Of a stretch of DNA of 58,431 nucleotides, positions 28,267 to 38,274 are shown in pieces. Each line of letters begins with the position of its first letter. Position 1 is the stretch's first letter. A model generated the notes under the pieces. That model did no database searches, was not told the origin of the DNA, and worked only from the letters and a program-made list of their open reading frames with translations. The stretch lies in NCBI RefSeq assembly GCF_900113605.1, contig NZ_FOPY01000018.1, positions 1-58,431 of the forward strand. Reading direction: 5' to 3'. The DNA is from Modicisalibacter xianhensis (lineage in GTDB: Bacteria > Pseudomonadota > Gammaproteobacteria > Pseudomonadales > Halomonadaceae). Made by a program: the position numbers and the translations under genes.

Positions 28267-29967
28267 TCAGCCATTCAGTCGAAAGTGCCGCAGGCGAATA
28301 CCACAGGCCGCCAGCCAGGCGAAATAGATGCCCGCCCCACCGATGACCAGCCCGCCCAGCACCAGCGCACGTTGCCACACGCTCCATGCCAACCAGGCTT
28401 GCCAATCCGGCGAGAACCACCACAATCCGGCAGTCAGCACAGCACAGCCACCGCCCAGTTGCCAGGCATAGCGCCCCCAGCCGGGCTGGAATATCAGCAC
28501 CCCCTGACGGCGCAGTCCTCGCGCCAGCAACCCTGCATTCAGGAAGGCAGACAACGCCGTGGCCAAGGCCAGTCCGGCATGCGCCAACGGCAGGATCAGC
28601 GCCAGATTGAAGGCCATGTTGGCGACCATGGCAATCATGCCGATCTTGACCGGCGTGGCAGTGTCCTGCCGCGCAAAGTAACCGGGAGCCAGGACCTTGA
28701 TCAGCATGAAGGCAATCAGGCCCAGGGCGTAGGCCCTCAGGCTCATGGCTGCCATGGCAATATCACGATCAGTCATCGCACCATAGTGGAACAGGCTGAT
28801 CAGCAGTGGCTCGGCCAGCACCGCCAGCGCCAACGCTGCCGGCAAGCCGATCAGCAGTACCGCCCGAATCGCCCAGTCGAGCATTTTGGCGAAATGTTCG
28901 GTGGATTGTTCCGCATGCCGCTTCGACAGGGCCGGCAGGATCACTGTGGCAATCGCAATCCCGAAGACTCCCAGCGGTAGCTCCACCAGGCGATCGGAAT
29001 AGTACAGCCACGACACGCTGCCCGCGGCAAGGAACGAGGCCAGCACGGTATCCAGCAATAGATTGATCTGTGACACCGAGACCCCGAACAGCGCGGGTGT
29101 CATCAGCTTGAGGATACGCCGCACCCCGGGATGGCGAAACTTGGGCCATGGTGTCGGCATCAATCCCAGGCGCATGAGGAACGGCACCTGAAAAGCCAGT
29201 TGCGCCGCGCCGGCAATCAGAACGCCCCAGGCCAGCGCCATTGACGGTATCGACACCCAGGGTGTCAGCCACAATGCTGCCCCAATCAACGAAATATTGA
29301 GCAGTACCGGCGTAAAGGCCGGGATCGCGAAGCGGTTCCAGGTATTGAGCACGCTCCCCGAGAATGCCGTTAGCGAGATCAGCAGCAAATAGGGAAACGT
29401 CAGCTGCAGCATCTCGGCGGTCAGCGCCAGCTTCTCGGGGTCGCGCGCGAACCCCGGCGCGAACAGCCAGGCCAGCCAGGGCGACAACCCGATGGCAGCC
29501 GCGGTGATCAATGCCAGCACCACCGCCAGGCTACCCGACACGGCATCGAGCAACTCCCGCACCTCTGCCCGTGAACGCTGGGTGGCGTACTCGGAGAGCA
29601 CCGGCACGAACGCCTGGTTGAACGCCCCTTCGGCAAATAGCCGGCGCATGAAGTTTGGAATCTTGAAGGCGACGAAGAAGGCGTCCGCCCCACTGCCCGC
29701 GCCAAACAGCGCTGCAATGACCACATCGCGAGCCAACCCGAGCACGCGCGAGAGCATGGTCATCATGCTGACGACCAGTCCGGAGCGCAGCAGGCCGGCG
29801 CGCGGTGCCCGCTCACCTTCGGGGGGGACGGCCTCCGCCTGTCCCGGTACCGAGGCAGGGCTGCCCGATGCCCAGTCGCCCGCCGAGGGCGATGATGACG
29901 CCCCGGCATCCAATTGCGCATTTTCCTGGGCTGCAGGCGGTGTCTTGCGACTATCGTCAGGCTGCAC
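28267..29967 (-). CDS. murJ: Lipid II flippase MurJ
   Basis: MOP-superfamily flippase moving lipid II across the inner membrane. 566 residues with about 14 membrane helices. The MurJ start SGLVVSMMTMLSRVLGLARDVVIAALFG and FKIPNFMRRLFAEGAFNQAFVPVL are clear. I chose a GTG at 29967 because AAGGAG is 6 bases upstream. This gives an unusual 55-60 residue hydrophilic N-terminal extension rich in Pro, Ala, Ser, Gln and Glu before the first helix; most MurJ proteins have fewer than ten residues there. It lies between ribF and rpsT as in many gammaproteobacteria. Confidence 0.94.
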   Translation of the reverse strand: MQPDDSRKTPPAAQENAQLDAGASSSPSAGDWASGSPASVPGQAEAVPPEGERAPRAGLLRSGLVVSMMTMLSRVLGLARDVVIAALFGAGSGADAFFVAFKIPNFMRRLFAEGAFNQAFVPVLSEYATQRSRAEVRELLDAVSGSLAVVLALITAAAIGLSPWLAWLFAPGFARDPEKLALTAEMLQLTFPYLLLISLTAFSGSVLNTWNRFAIPAFTPVLLNISLIGAALWLTPWVSIPSMALAWGVLIAGAAQLAFQVPFLMRLGLMPTPWPKFRHPGVRRILKLMTPALFGVSVSQINLLLDTVLASFLAAGSVSWLYYSDRLVELPLGVFGIAIATVILPALSKRHAEQSTEHFAKMLDWAIRAVLLIGLPAALALAVLAEPLLISLFHYGAMTDRDIAMAAMSLRAYALGLIAFMLIKVLAPGYFARQDTATPVKIGMIAMVANMAFNLALILPLAHAGLALATALSAFLNAGLLARGLRRQGVLIFQPGWGRYAWQLGGGCAVLTAGLWWFSPDWQAWLAWSVWQRALVLGGLVIGGAGIYFAWLAACGIRLRHFRLNG

Positions 29968-30004
29968 TGCCGTCTCCTTACATGCAGGCCGGAATATCAT
30001 GCAC

Positions 30005-30030
30005 AAAAAAACCGGCCGAGGCCGGTTTTT
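30005..30030 (-). terminator. rpsT terminator
   Basis: ACCGGC (30011-30016) pairs with GCCGGT (30021-30026) inside a longer A/T-flanked stem; on the minus strand the stem is followed by a run of seven T. It may also attenuate transcription into murJ. Confidence 0.8.
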
Positions 30031-30087
30031 CTGCCGAGAACCCAGACCCGACGCGATGCGCCGGCGGCGTTTCCCGTGGCGACCGGC

Positions 30088-30354
30088 TTACGCAGCCAGT
30101 GCCTTGATACGCTTGTTCAAGCGGCTCTTGATGCGAGCGGCCTTCTTCTTGGACAGTGCGTCCTTGTCGGCAATGCGGTCGATGACCGGCTGGGCTGCCT
30201 TGAACTCGGCCATGGCGTTCGCATGGTCGCCGCCCTGGATAGCCTTGATCACGCGCTTGATGTAAGTGCGGACCATGGAACGCTGACTGGCATTGTGCTT
30301 GCGACGCTGTTCCGCCTGACGCGCGCGCTTCTGAGCTTGCTTGGTATTCGCCAC
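30088..30354 (-). CDS. rpsT: 30S ribosomal protein S20
   Basis: 88 residues, basic and helical (MANTKQAQKRARQAEQRRKHNASQRSMVRTYIKRV), full family length. The start codon is GTG, with AAGGAG 7 bases upstream. E. coli rpsT also uses a non-ATG start (UUG), which is part of its translational self-control, so the feature may be functionally conserved. It is upstream of murJ and has its own terminator. Confidence 0.97.
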   Translation of the reverse strand: MANTKQAQKRARQAEQRRKHNASQRSMVRTYIKRVIKAIQGGDHANAMAEFKAAQPVIDRIADKDALSKKKAARIKSRLNKRIKALAA

Positions 30355-30378
30355 CGTAATCTCCTTGGAGAATCTGAA

Positions 30379-30392
30379 ACCGAAGTTTCGGT
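30379..30392 (-). promoter_or_regulatory. Hairpin in the rpsT leader
   Basis: ACCGAA-GT-TTCGGT inverted repeat ending 13 bp upstream of the rpsT Shine-Dalgarno sequence. It could help S20 autoregulation, but it might also be an incidental small stem. Confidence 0.3.
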
Positions 30393-30516
30393 GTTAGTTC
30401 GGAATAAGTCGTTGACCAGGCTTGGCTTTTACCATCTCCAAGCCGGTTTGGCCGTTAAAGAATCACGGGCCATGTCTGAGAGGATGCGGCATTCTATCAT
30501 GCTGCCCCCGGCCTTG

Positions 30517-31656
30517 CTACAGCACCACCAGGTTGTCGCGATGAATCAGTTCCGGCGCTTCCATGTAGCCCAGAATCGCCTCGATCTGGTGGCTCGGCTG
30601 GCCGAGAATACGCATCGCCTCGTCGCTGCCGTAGTTGACCAGCCCCTTGGCGACCCTCTCCCCCTGCTCGTCGACACAGACCACCATGTCGCCGCGCACG
30701 AAACGCCCCTCCAGCGCCTTGACCCCCACCGGCAGCAGGCTCGATCCGCGGCTGCGCAACACGCTGACGGCTCCTGCATCCAGGGTGAGCGTGCCACGCA
30801 CCTGCAACTGCCCGGCCAGCCAGCGTTTGCGGGCGGCCAGTGGGGCATGCTCTGGCCGCAGCAGGGTGCCCAGCCGCTCACCATCGACCAGGCGAGGCAG
30901 CACATCGGGCTGGCGACCACTGGCAATCGCCGTCACCGCCCCGGAGCGCGCTGCGAGGCGCGCCGCACGTACCTTGGTGGTCATGCCCCCCCGCCCAAGC
31001 GCGCCGCCGTCACCCGCCATGGCCGCCAGGCCGGGGTCGTCGGCGCGGCCTTCATAAACCAGCTGCGCCTGCGGATTGTGGCGGGGGTCGGCATCAAACA
31101 GGCCTTCCTGGTCGGTGAGGATGACAAGGGCATCGGCCTCGAGCAGGTTGGCGACCAGCGCACCCAATGTATCGTTATCACCGAAGCGGATCTCGTCGGT
31201 GACCACCGTGTCGTTCTCGTTGATCACCGGCACCACCCTCAGCCCGACCAGGGTGCGCAGTGCCGAACGCGCGTTGAGGTAGCGCTTTCGGTTGGACAAG
31301 TCGTCGTGAGTCAACAGCACCTGGGCACTGCGCAACCCATGCCGCGCGAAATGGCCCTCGTAGCACTGCGCCAGCCCGGTCTGCCCTACGGCAGCCGCTG
31401 CCTGCAGTTCATGCACCGCCGAGGGCCTGACATTCCAGCCCAGGCGCACCATGCCGGCCGCTACAGCGCCGGACGACACCAGCACCACCTCAATGCCGCG
31501 GGCATGCAAGGCGGCGATCTGATCGACCCAGCCACCAATGGCGGCTTCATCGAGACCGCGCCCATCGTTGGTCAGCAAGGCACTACCGATCTTGACCACG
31601 ATCCGCCGCGCCTCGGTCAGCGCCTCCCGGCCAGGCATTCGTTCGCTATACGCCAT
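30517..31656 (-). CDS. proB: Glutamate 5-kinase
   Basis: First step of proline synthesis, phosphorylating glutamate. 379 residues: amino acid kinase domain ([47 protein letters not shown]) followed by a C-terminal PUA domain from about residue 280 ([25 protein letters not shown]). Proline is a compatible solute in halophiles. It follows obgE by eight bases, in the conserved rplU-rpmA-obgE-proB order. Confidence 0.96.
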   Translation of the reverse strand: MAYSERMPGREALTEARRIVVKIGSALLTNDGRGLDEAAIGGWVDQIAALHARGIEVVLVSSGAVAAGMVRLGWNVRPSAVHELQAAAAVGQTGLAQCYEGHFARHGLRSAQVLLTHDDLSNRKRYLNARSALRTLVGLRVVPVINENDTVVTDEIRFGDNDTLGALVANLLEADALVILTDQEGLFDADPRHNPQAQLVYEGRADDPGLAAMAGDGGALGRGGMTTKVRAARLAARSGAVTAIASGRQPDVLPRLVDGERLGTLLRPEHAPLAARKRWLAGQLQVRGTLTLDAGAVSVLRSRGSSLLPVGVKALEGRFVRGDMVVCVDEQGERVAKGLVNYGSDEAMRILGQPSHQIEAILGYMEAPELIHRDNLVVL

Positions 31657-31664
31657 GCTGCGCC

Positions 31665-33240
<1,576 letters not shown>

Positions 33241-33275
33241 TGCTAACTCCTCGCTCGTTCAGGGGGAGGTTCCGC

Positions 33276-33587
33276 TCAGGCGGAAATCCCGGTGATCTTG
33301 ACTTCAGTGTACCACTGACGGTGGCCCTGACGACGCATGGAATGCTTGCGACGACGGAACTTGATGATGCGGACCTTCTCGCCACGACCGTGCGACACGA
33401 CTTCGGCGGACACCTTGGCACCGTCGACCAGCGGCGCGCCGACCTTGACGTCGTCGCCATCGGCAACCAGCAGCACCTGATCGAAGTCCAGGCTGTCGCC
33501 GGTGGCCACTTCAAGCTTCTCGAGCTTCAGGGTCTGGCCTTCCTGGACACGGTACTGCTTACCGCCGCTCTTGATAACTGCGTACAT
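33276..33587 (-). CDS. rplU: 50S ribosomal protein L21
   Basis: 103 residues, full family length: [20 protein letters not shown] at the start and the conserved [25 protein letters not shown] near the C-terminus that contacts 23S rRNA. First gene of the rplU-rpmA-obgE-proB cluster, driven by a strong promoter about 100 bp upstream. Confidence 0.98.
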   Translation of the reverse strand: MYAVIKSGGKQYRVQEGQTLKLEKLEVATGDSLDFDQVLLVADGDDVKVGAPLVDGAKVSAEVVSHGRGEKVRIIKFRRRKHSMRRQGHRQWYTEVKITGISA

Positions 33588-33693
33588 AACTCACTCTCCA
33601 GACACTCATCGGGGTGGGCTCTTCATCGACCTGCTGCGAGTGGCGCCCCTTCCGGCAGCCATCTGACAGGGAGCATGATGAGTAGGGTCGCGG

Positions 33694-33722
33694 ATTATAA
33701 CGGCTCGCGCGCGACACCACAA
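33694..33722 (-). promoter_or_regulatory. rplU promoter
   Basis: Minus strand: -35 TTGTGG (33722-33717), 17-bp spacer, perfect -10 TATAAT (33699-33694), followed by a GC-rich discriminator as in ribosomal promoters. Confidence 0.75.
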
Positions 33723-33751
33723 GGCCATTGCCATCGGGGCAGCAACTTGCC

Positions 33752-33780
33752 TTGACGCCCTGCAAAGGGGCTCATAGCAT
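33752..33780 (+). promoter_or_regulatory. ispB promoter
   Basis: -35 TTGACG (33752-33757), 17-bp spacer, -10 TAGCAT (33775-33780), about 75 bp before ispB and divergent from the rplU promoter. Confidence 0.6.
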
Positions 33781-33853
33781 AACCCCACCCAAGGCCGGCC
33801 CCACCCGTGGCGTGGTACTTCTAAGCGGCCCAATTCCTTTATAGAAAGCCAAC

Positions 33854-34828
33854 ATGCAGCCTAACGCATCGCCAATCCATGCGGCGGTGGCAGAGGACTT
33901 CGCTGCCGTCGATCGCACCATCCTCGCCCAGCTCGGCTCCCGTGTCCCGCTCGTCGAAAGCATCGGCCACTACATCATCGAGAGCGGCGGCAAGCGCTTG
34001 CGCCCACTGCTGGTGCTGCTGGCCGCGCGTGCGCTGGACTACGGCGGTGATCGCCATGTCACCCTGGCCGCCCTGATCGAGTTCATGCATACCTCTACCC
34101 TGCTGCATGACGACGTGGTCGACGAATCGAGCATGCGCCGCGGCCGCAAGACGGCCAACGAGAACTGGGGCAACGCGCCTTCCGTCCTGGTCGGCGACTT
34201 CCTTTATTCCCGCTCGTTCCAGATGATGGTCGACGTCGGCTCGATGCGGGTCATGGAGATTCTCTCCGCCGCCACCTGCACCATTGCCGAGGGCGAAGTC
34301 CTGCAGCTGACCAACATCGGCAACCCCGACGTCGACGAGGCCGCCTACTTCGAGACCATCCAGGGCAAGACGGCCATGCTCTTCGAGGCGGCGACACACT
34401 GCGGCGCCGTGCTTGCCGAGGCCGACCCCGAGCGGGAGACAGCGCTGCAGCTCTACGGCCGCTACCTGGGCCTGGCCTTCCAGCTCACCGACGACCTGCT
34501 CGATTACCAGGGCGATGTGCAGACCATGGGCAAGAATGTCGGCGACGACCTCGCCGAAGGCAAGCCCACCCTGCCACTGATCCGCGCCATGGCCTGCGGC
34601 ACGCCTGACCAGGCGCAGCTGATCCGCCGGGCGATACGCAAGGGCGGCCTGGACCAGCTCGACGAGGTGCTGGCCATCGTCGCAGAGACCGGCGCACTCG
34701 ATTATACCCGCCAGCGCGCCGAGGAAATGTCGCGCCGCGCCCTGAGCCAGCTCGACGTGCTGCCCGACAGCCGTTTTCGCGACACACTGGCCACCCTGGC
34801 GCGGCTCGCCGTCGACCGTCAGGCCTGA
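33854..34828 (+). CDS. ispB: Octaprenyl diphosphate synthase
   Basis: Long-chain trans-prenyl transferase making the ubiquinone side chain. 324 residues. First aspartate-rich motif LLHDDVVDESSMRRG (near residue 83), second motif LTDDLLDYQGD (near 215); also GGKRLRPLL at residue 45. Position opposite rplU is conserved for ispB in gammaproteobacteria. Exact product chain length (C40 or C45) cannot be told from sequence alone. Confidence 0.93.
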   Translation: MQPNASPIHAAVAEDFAAVDRTILAQLGSRVPLVESIGHYIIESGGKRLRPLLVLLAARALDYGGDRHVTLAALIEFMHTSTLLHDDVVDESSMRRGRKTANENWGNAPSVLVGDFLYSRSFQMMVDVGSMRVMEILSAATCTIAEGEVLQLTNIGNPDVDEAAYFETIQGKTAMLFEAATHCGAVLAEADPERETALQLYGRYLGLAFQLTDDLLDYQGDVQTMGKNVGDDLAEGKPTLPLIRAMACGTPDQAQLIRRAIRKGGLDQLDEVLAIVAETGALDYTRQRAEEMSRRALSQLDVLPDSRFRDTLATLARLAVDRQA

Positions 34829-34843
34829 ATCGAGCGCGAGGGG

Positions 34844-34871
34844 TTGCGCGCACCAGCACGATGGGTATAAT
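34844..34871 (+). promoter_or_regulatory. tRNA-Pro promoter
   Basis: -35 TTGCGC (34844-34849), 16-bp spacer, perfect -10 TATAAT (34866-34871), 32 bp before the mature tRNA. Confidence 0.7.
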
Positions 34872-34903
34872 GCAGCACCGTTGAGGCGCAAGCCCAACCA
34901 TGT

Positions 34904-34980
34904 CGGAGTGTAGCTCAGCTTGGTAGAGCACTGTCTTCGGGAGGCAGGGGTCGTAGGTTCAAATCCTATCACTCCGACCA
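34904..34980 (+). tRNA. proK: tRNA-Pro (anticodon CGG)
   Basis: 77-nt cloverleaf. The acceptor stem CGGAGTG pairs with CACTCCG, followed by A and an encoded CCA. The D-arm is AGCTCAGCTTGGTAGAGC. The anticodon arm CTGTC-TTCGGGA-GGCAG gives anticodon CGG (reading CCG). The T-arm contains GGTTCAAATCC. It has its own promoter and terminator. The gene name follows E. coli tRNA-Pro(CGG). Confidence 0.95.
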
Positions 34981-34991
34981 GAATGTCCCGC

Positions 34992-35029
34992 AAACCGCCA
35001 CCCTTGGGCTTCGCCCGGGTGGCGGTTTT
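34992..35029. terminator. Terminator between tRNA-Pro and the antiporter gene
   Basis: AAACCGCCACCC (34992-35003) pairs with GGGTGGCGGTTT (35017-35028), then TTTC. It serves the tRNA and, read the other way, the convergent antiporter gene ending at 35045. Confidence 0.8.
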
Positions 35030-35044
35030 CGTTTCACCCCTCCG

Positions 35045-36292
35045 CTACTGCGCGCCCAGCGATTTGGCCTCGATCTCCCGCCGCCGGTCCATCCAGCCCA
35101 TGAGTGGCGCGGAAAGCATGCCGTACGACACGATCGAGATCAGCACGACGAGGGTGACCAGCGTCCAGACCGTGTCGACCTCGCCGAAGTCCTCGATTTT
35201 GGTGGCATAGGCCAGATAGTAGAACGAGCCGACACCGCGAATGCCGAACAGGCTGACGATCGAGCGTTCGCAGCGGTACATGCCACTACCTGCCAGGCTC
35301 AGCATGCCGATTACCGGTCGGATCACGAACAGCACGACAATGGCCGCCGCAAAGATCGGCCAGGTCAGGCCGTCGAGCAGCGTGCCGGCCAGGCTTCCCC
35401 CAAAGAGAACCAGCAAGGTCATCATCAGCAGGTGCTCGGCCTGCTCGGTGAAGTCGTAGAGTCGATGATTGTATTCGTTGTGATTATCCCGCCGCCGCAT
35501 GACCAGCGCCGCCACGAATACGGCAATGAAGCCATAGCCATGGATCAGCTCCGCCCCGGCATAAGCCACGAAGGTAATGCCCAGCGATGCGAACCCCTGG
35601 CCGGTACGCGCGATGATCTTGTGTCGCACGCGATAGACGATATTGCCCAGCACGCTGCCCACCACCCATCCTGCGGCGCAGCCGGCGGCCACTCGCCAGA
35701 CAACATCGAGAAGCAGCCACTCCCAGGTCCACGCACCCCAGCCAACCCCATGCGACGCCAGGCCGATGGCCAGAAAGATGAACGGGAATGCCAATCCATC
35801 GTTGAGACCCGCTTCCGAGGTCAGGCTGAAGCGCACCTCGTCCTCCGGCTCCGCCTGGGGCGGCCCTACGCGGACATCTGCCGCCAGTACCGGGTCGGTT
35901 GGGGCCAGCGCCGCCCCGAGCAATGCCGCCGCCTCCCAGGGCAACCCGAGGAAGAACGCGCCCAGCGCGGCAATTGCCGCAATGGAAAGCGGCATGGCCA
36001 ACCCGATGAGCCGGGCGGTATTGGCCCACTCCCGCCACCGCAGCCGCTTGTCGATACTCAGCCCGGCTCCGGTGAGCGAAACGATGATGGTCAGTTCGGT
36101 CAGAAACGTCAGGGCAGCCGGATAGTCTCGAGGATTCAAGCCCTCCTCGCCCGCTACGGCGAAAATGGCGTAGCCGACCGCCACACAGATGATCGGCAAG
36201 GTCAACGGCAGATTACGGATGAAGATGGGAAACCAGGCCACCAGCAAGATCAGCAGCCCGAAGCCTCCCAACACATAGATATGCGATTCCAC
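35045..36292 (-). CDS. NhaP-type (CPA1) Na+/H+ antiporter
   Basis: Sodium or potassium export coupled to proton entry across the inner membrane. 415 residues and about 12 helices. CPA1 hallmarks: GAALAPTDPVLAADV (helix 4 TDP motif) and SEAGLNDGLAFPFIF (the Asn-Asp pair of electroneutral exchangers). Also SIVSLFGIRGVGSFYYLAYA near the end. No C-terminal cytosolic regulatory domain is visible. The GTG at 36292 with GGGAGGG 8 bases upstream is preferred; the open frame continues to 36364 without hydrophobic character. Ion specificity (Na, K or Li) is not decidable here. Confidence 0.88.
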   Translation of the reverse strand: MESHIYVLGGFGLLILLVAWFPIFIRNLPLTLPIICVAVGYAIFAVAGEEGLNPRDYPAALTFLTELTIIVSLTGAGLSIDKRLRWREWANTARLIGLAMPLSIAAIAALGAFFLGLPWEAAALLGAALAPTDPVLAADVRVGPPQAEPEDEVRFSLTSEAGLNDGLAFPFIFLAIGLASHGVGWGAWTWEWLLLDVVWRVAAGCAAGWVVGSVLGNIVYRVRHKIIARTGQGFASLGITFVAYAGAELIHGYGFIAVFVAALVMRRRDNHNEYNHRLYDFTEQAEHLLMMTLLVLFGGSLAGTLLDGLTWPIFAAAIVVLFVIRPVIGMLSLAGSGMYRCERSIVSLFGIRGVGSFYYLAYATKIEDFGEVDTVWTLVTLVVLISIVSYGMLSAPLMGWMDRRREIEAKSLGAQ

Positions 36293-36422
36293 GCCAGCAG
36301 CCCTCCCTGGACATTTCGGCTTCACGCAGGCTCGCGTCCGTGAGCCTCGGTCACGTGAAACCAATCATTGTGCATGCCTACAGCTTAGCGACCCGTGCGG
36401 TGAGTGACACTGACAGCCTTTT

Positions 36423-36439
36423 GATAGCTCCAGGCTATC
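36423..36439. promoter_or_regulatory. Inverted repeat upstream of the VOC-like gene
   Basis: GATAGC-TCCAG-GCTATC dyad in the gap between the antiporter and the VOC-like gene, about 90 bp before the latter's start. It could be an operator or a small hairpin; nothing further supports either. Confidence 0.3.
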
Positions 36440-36526
36440 GAAACAGTGAACAGGTTCAAACGGCAAAAATCCCCACGCCAAGCCATCGTGACAGGTAAAC
36501 CGAACAACAGGAATCAAGGTCGCGCC

Positions 36527-36946
36527 ATGCAACGACTCTCTCTGGATACAGGTATCCTAAGGGTGAGGAACCTGACTGCCATGAAGGCATTCTGGGTCGA
36601 CATGTTACGCCTGCCCGTGCTGGTGGAAACCGCCTCGACAGTCACCTTCGAGCTCGGTACGGATGCTCGCGGACACACCCAGGTCTTCATGCTGCTCGCC
36701 GATGAGCAGGCCGATACGCCGCGCCGCCTGACCCTGGAAGTCAGCGACAGGGAGTTTCCGATCTTCTGCGAGCACTTGCGACAGCGTGGCGCTTACCTGT
36801 TCCAGAGCGAGGACAGCAGCGCCCCGGGCTGTGCCTGGCGCATCCTGAGCTGCAATGCGCCCGAAGGCCATCGCCTGATCATCATTGGCATCGATCCGAC
36901 ACGTTGCGCCCCCTCATCGCCTATCTTTTCCATGCCACGGCAATGA
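36527..36946 (+). CDS. VOC (glyoxalase-like) superfamily protein
   Basis: 139 residues from ATG 36527 (AAGG 8-11 bases upstream). Single beta-alpha-beta-beta-beta pair followed by a second: DTGILRVRNLTAMKAFWVDMLRLPVLVE and FEIF-like FPIFCEHLRQRGAYLFQSED, ending WRILSCNAPEGHRLIIIGID, a pattern of glyoxalase/bleomycin-resistance folds. The usual metal-binding His/Glu set is not clearly complete, so it may be non-enzymatic or bind another ligand. Function unknown; an earlier ATG at 36446 is less likely. Confidence 0.6.
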   Translation: MQRLSLDTGILRVRNLTAMKAFWVDMLRLPVLVETASTVTFELGTDARGHTQVFMLLADEQADTPRRLTLEVSDREFPIFCEHLRQRGAYLFQSEDSSAPGCAWRILSCNAPEGHRLIIIGIDPTRCAPSSPIFSMPRQ

Positions 36947-36950
36947 TGAC

Positions 36951-37196
36951 TCAATCCGACATCCAGGTTTCCGCCGCCTTGCGTGCCCGCTCGACAGCTG
37001 CCTTACGCGCCTTGTTACGACGATAGCGACGCACCAGCGCCACGCCCACCGCCACCAGCAGCATGGCCCCCAGCGTGACACCCTGCCAGGGCCGTGCAGC
37101 ATCGCCCAGCACCGTTTCCAGCGTGATAATCAGCACGAATCCGAGCGCCTGGCTGGCAATCGCCAAGGCGCGCAGCGGATCGAAAGACTTGCCCAT
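36951..37196 (-). CDS. Small membrane protein of unknown function
   Basis: 81 residues from ATG 37196, with GGAG 8 bases upstream. Two hydrophobic segments (RALAIASQALGFVLIITLETVLG and QGVTLGAMLLVAVGVALV) followed by a very basic tail (RRYRRNKARKAAVERARKAA). The basic tail after the second helix would stay in the cytoplasm by the positive-inside rule. I do not recognise the family. Convergent with the VOC-like gene, four bases apart. Confidence 0.55.
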   Translation of the reverse strand: MGKSFDPLRALAIASQALGFVLIITLETVLGDAARPWQGVTLGAMLLVAVGVALVRRYRRNKARKAAVERARKAAETWMSD

Positions 37197-37328
37197 GACA
37201 GTACTCCGGCAGCGCATACGCCGCATGATGACAGGAACGAACGACAACAGTAGGCTGACAGCATTGTAACCGGCGCCATGCGCCGCACGAAAACCCGTTC
37301 CCGCTACCCGAAGGACACCTGGCCCGTC

Positions 37329-38126
37329 ATGGACGCCCTTGCGCTTGGCCCGTTACTGATTCCCCTGCCCCGCCTGTACGCCTTCATTGCCGCCCTGGTC
37401 CTGCTGCTGGCCAGCCTGCCAGTGCTGCGCCTGGCCACCCCCCTGCGCACCCGCTGGTTCAACGGCCTGTTGCTGGCCTGGCTGGTTGCCGCCCGCCTGG
37501 GCCATGTCCTCATGCACTGGGATAGCTATTCGGCCTCTCCGCTGGATGGCCTGAAGTTCTGGCAACCCGGCTACAGCGCCACCTGGGGGCTGCTTGGCGC
37601 AGCGGCATGGAGCGCGTGGATACTGCGCCATCGCCTGGTCACGCTGATCACCTCGCAAGTCCTGCTGGCCACCGCCTTTGCCCTGTGGCTGGGGCTTTCC
37701 CTGTGGAATCCGCTAGCCGGCGATCAACAGATACAGGCACTGCCCGAACTGGCGCTGGACAACCTCGACGGTGAGCACGTGGCGCTGTCATCACTTCAGG
37801 GCGAGACGGTCATTCTCAACCTCTGGGCAAGCTGGTGCCCACCCTGTCGGCGCGAGATGCCCCTGCTTGCCCAGGCCGATGCCCGTGACGGTGTTCAGGT
37901 AGTCGTGGCCAACCAGGGCGAAACCCTGCTGGAAGTGACACGCTACCTGGATACCCATGGCCTGTTCTTCGAACACGCACTGCTCGACCCACGACAGCAG
38001 CTCATGGCATTGACCGCCGCCCCGGGCTTGCCCACCACTCTGCTTTTCGATGCTTCCGGCCGACTCGCCGACCAGCATGTCGGTGAACTGTCGCGCGCGC
38101 AGCTCGAAGCCTGGCTATCCCGCTAG
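37329..38126 (+). CDS. Membrane-anchored TlpA-like thioredoxin
   Basis: 265 residues. The first 130 form about four membrane helices resembling the N-terminal part of prolipoprotein diacylglyceryl transferase-like proteins (PLPRLYAFIAALVL, WFNGLLLAWLVAARLGHVL, KFWQPGYSATWGLLG). From residue 138 a TlpA/ResA-type thioredoxin domain follows, with the redox pair WASWCPPCRREMP (Cys170 and Cys173) and a cis-Pro loop GLPTTLLFD. It would act in the periplasm on disulfides, for example in cytochrome c maturation or oxidative repair; partner unknown. Start is uncertain: ATG 37278 adds 17 basic residues before the first helix. Confidence 0.78.
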   Translation: MDALALGPLLIPLPRLYAFIAALVLLLASLPVLRLATPLRTRWFNGLLLAWLVAARLGHVLMHWDSYSASPLDGLKFWQPGYSATWGLLGAAAWSAWILRHRLVTLITSQVLLATAFALWLGLSLWNPLAGDQQIQALPELALDNLDGEHVALSSLQGETVILNLWASWCPPCRREMPLLAQADARDGVQVVVANQGETLLEVTRYLDTHGLFFEHALLDPRQQLMALTAAPGLPTTLLFDASGRLADQHVGELSRAQLEAWLSR

Positions 38127-38274
38127 TGCCTGCCGTTCACGCCACTGGCGGCCTTGCGACAACGCTTAATCGTCCACTGCATTTCCTGTAAGATACCGCG
38201 CCCCGTCGCTGCCATCGCGGCTTGGCAGGATGGATTGCGGCGGGCGAGCACCGTTTTTCGAGCATCGAGGCACC

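Noticed and set aside
34920..35210. Short frame overlapping the tRNA-Pro gene
   Set aside because: It starts inside the tRNA and continues through its terminator and the antiporter gene on the other strand.
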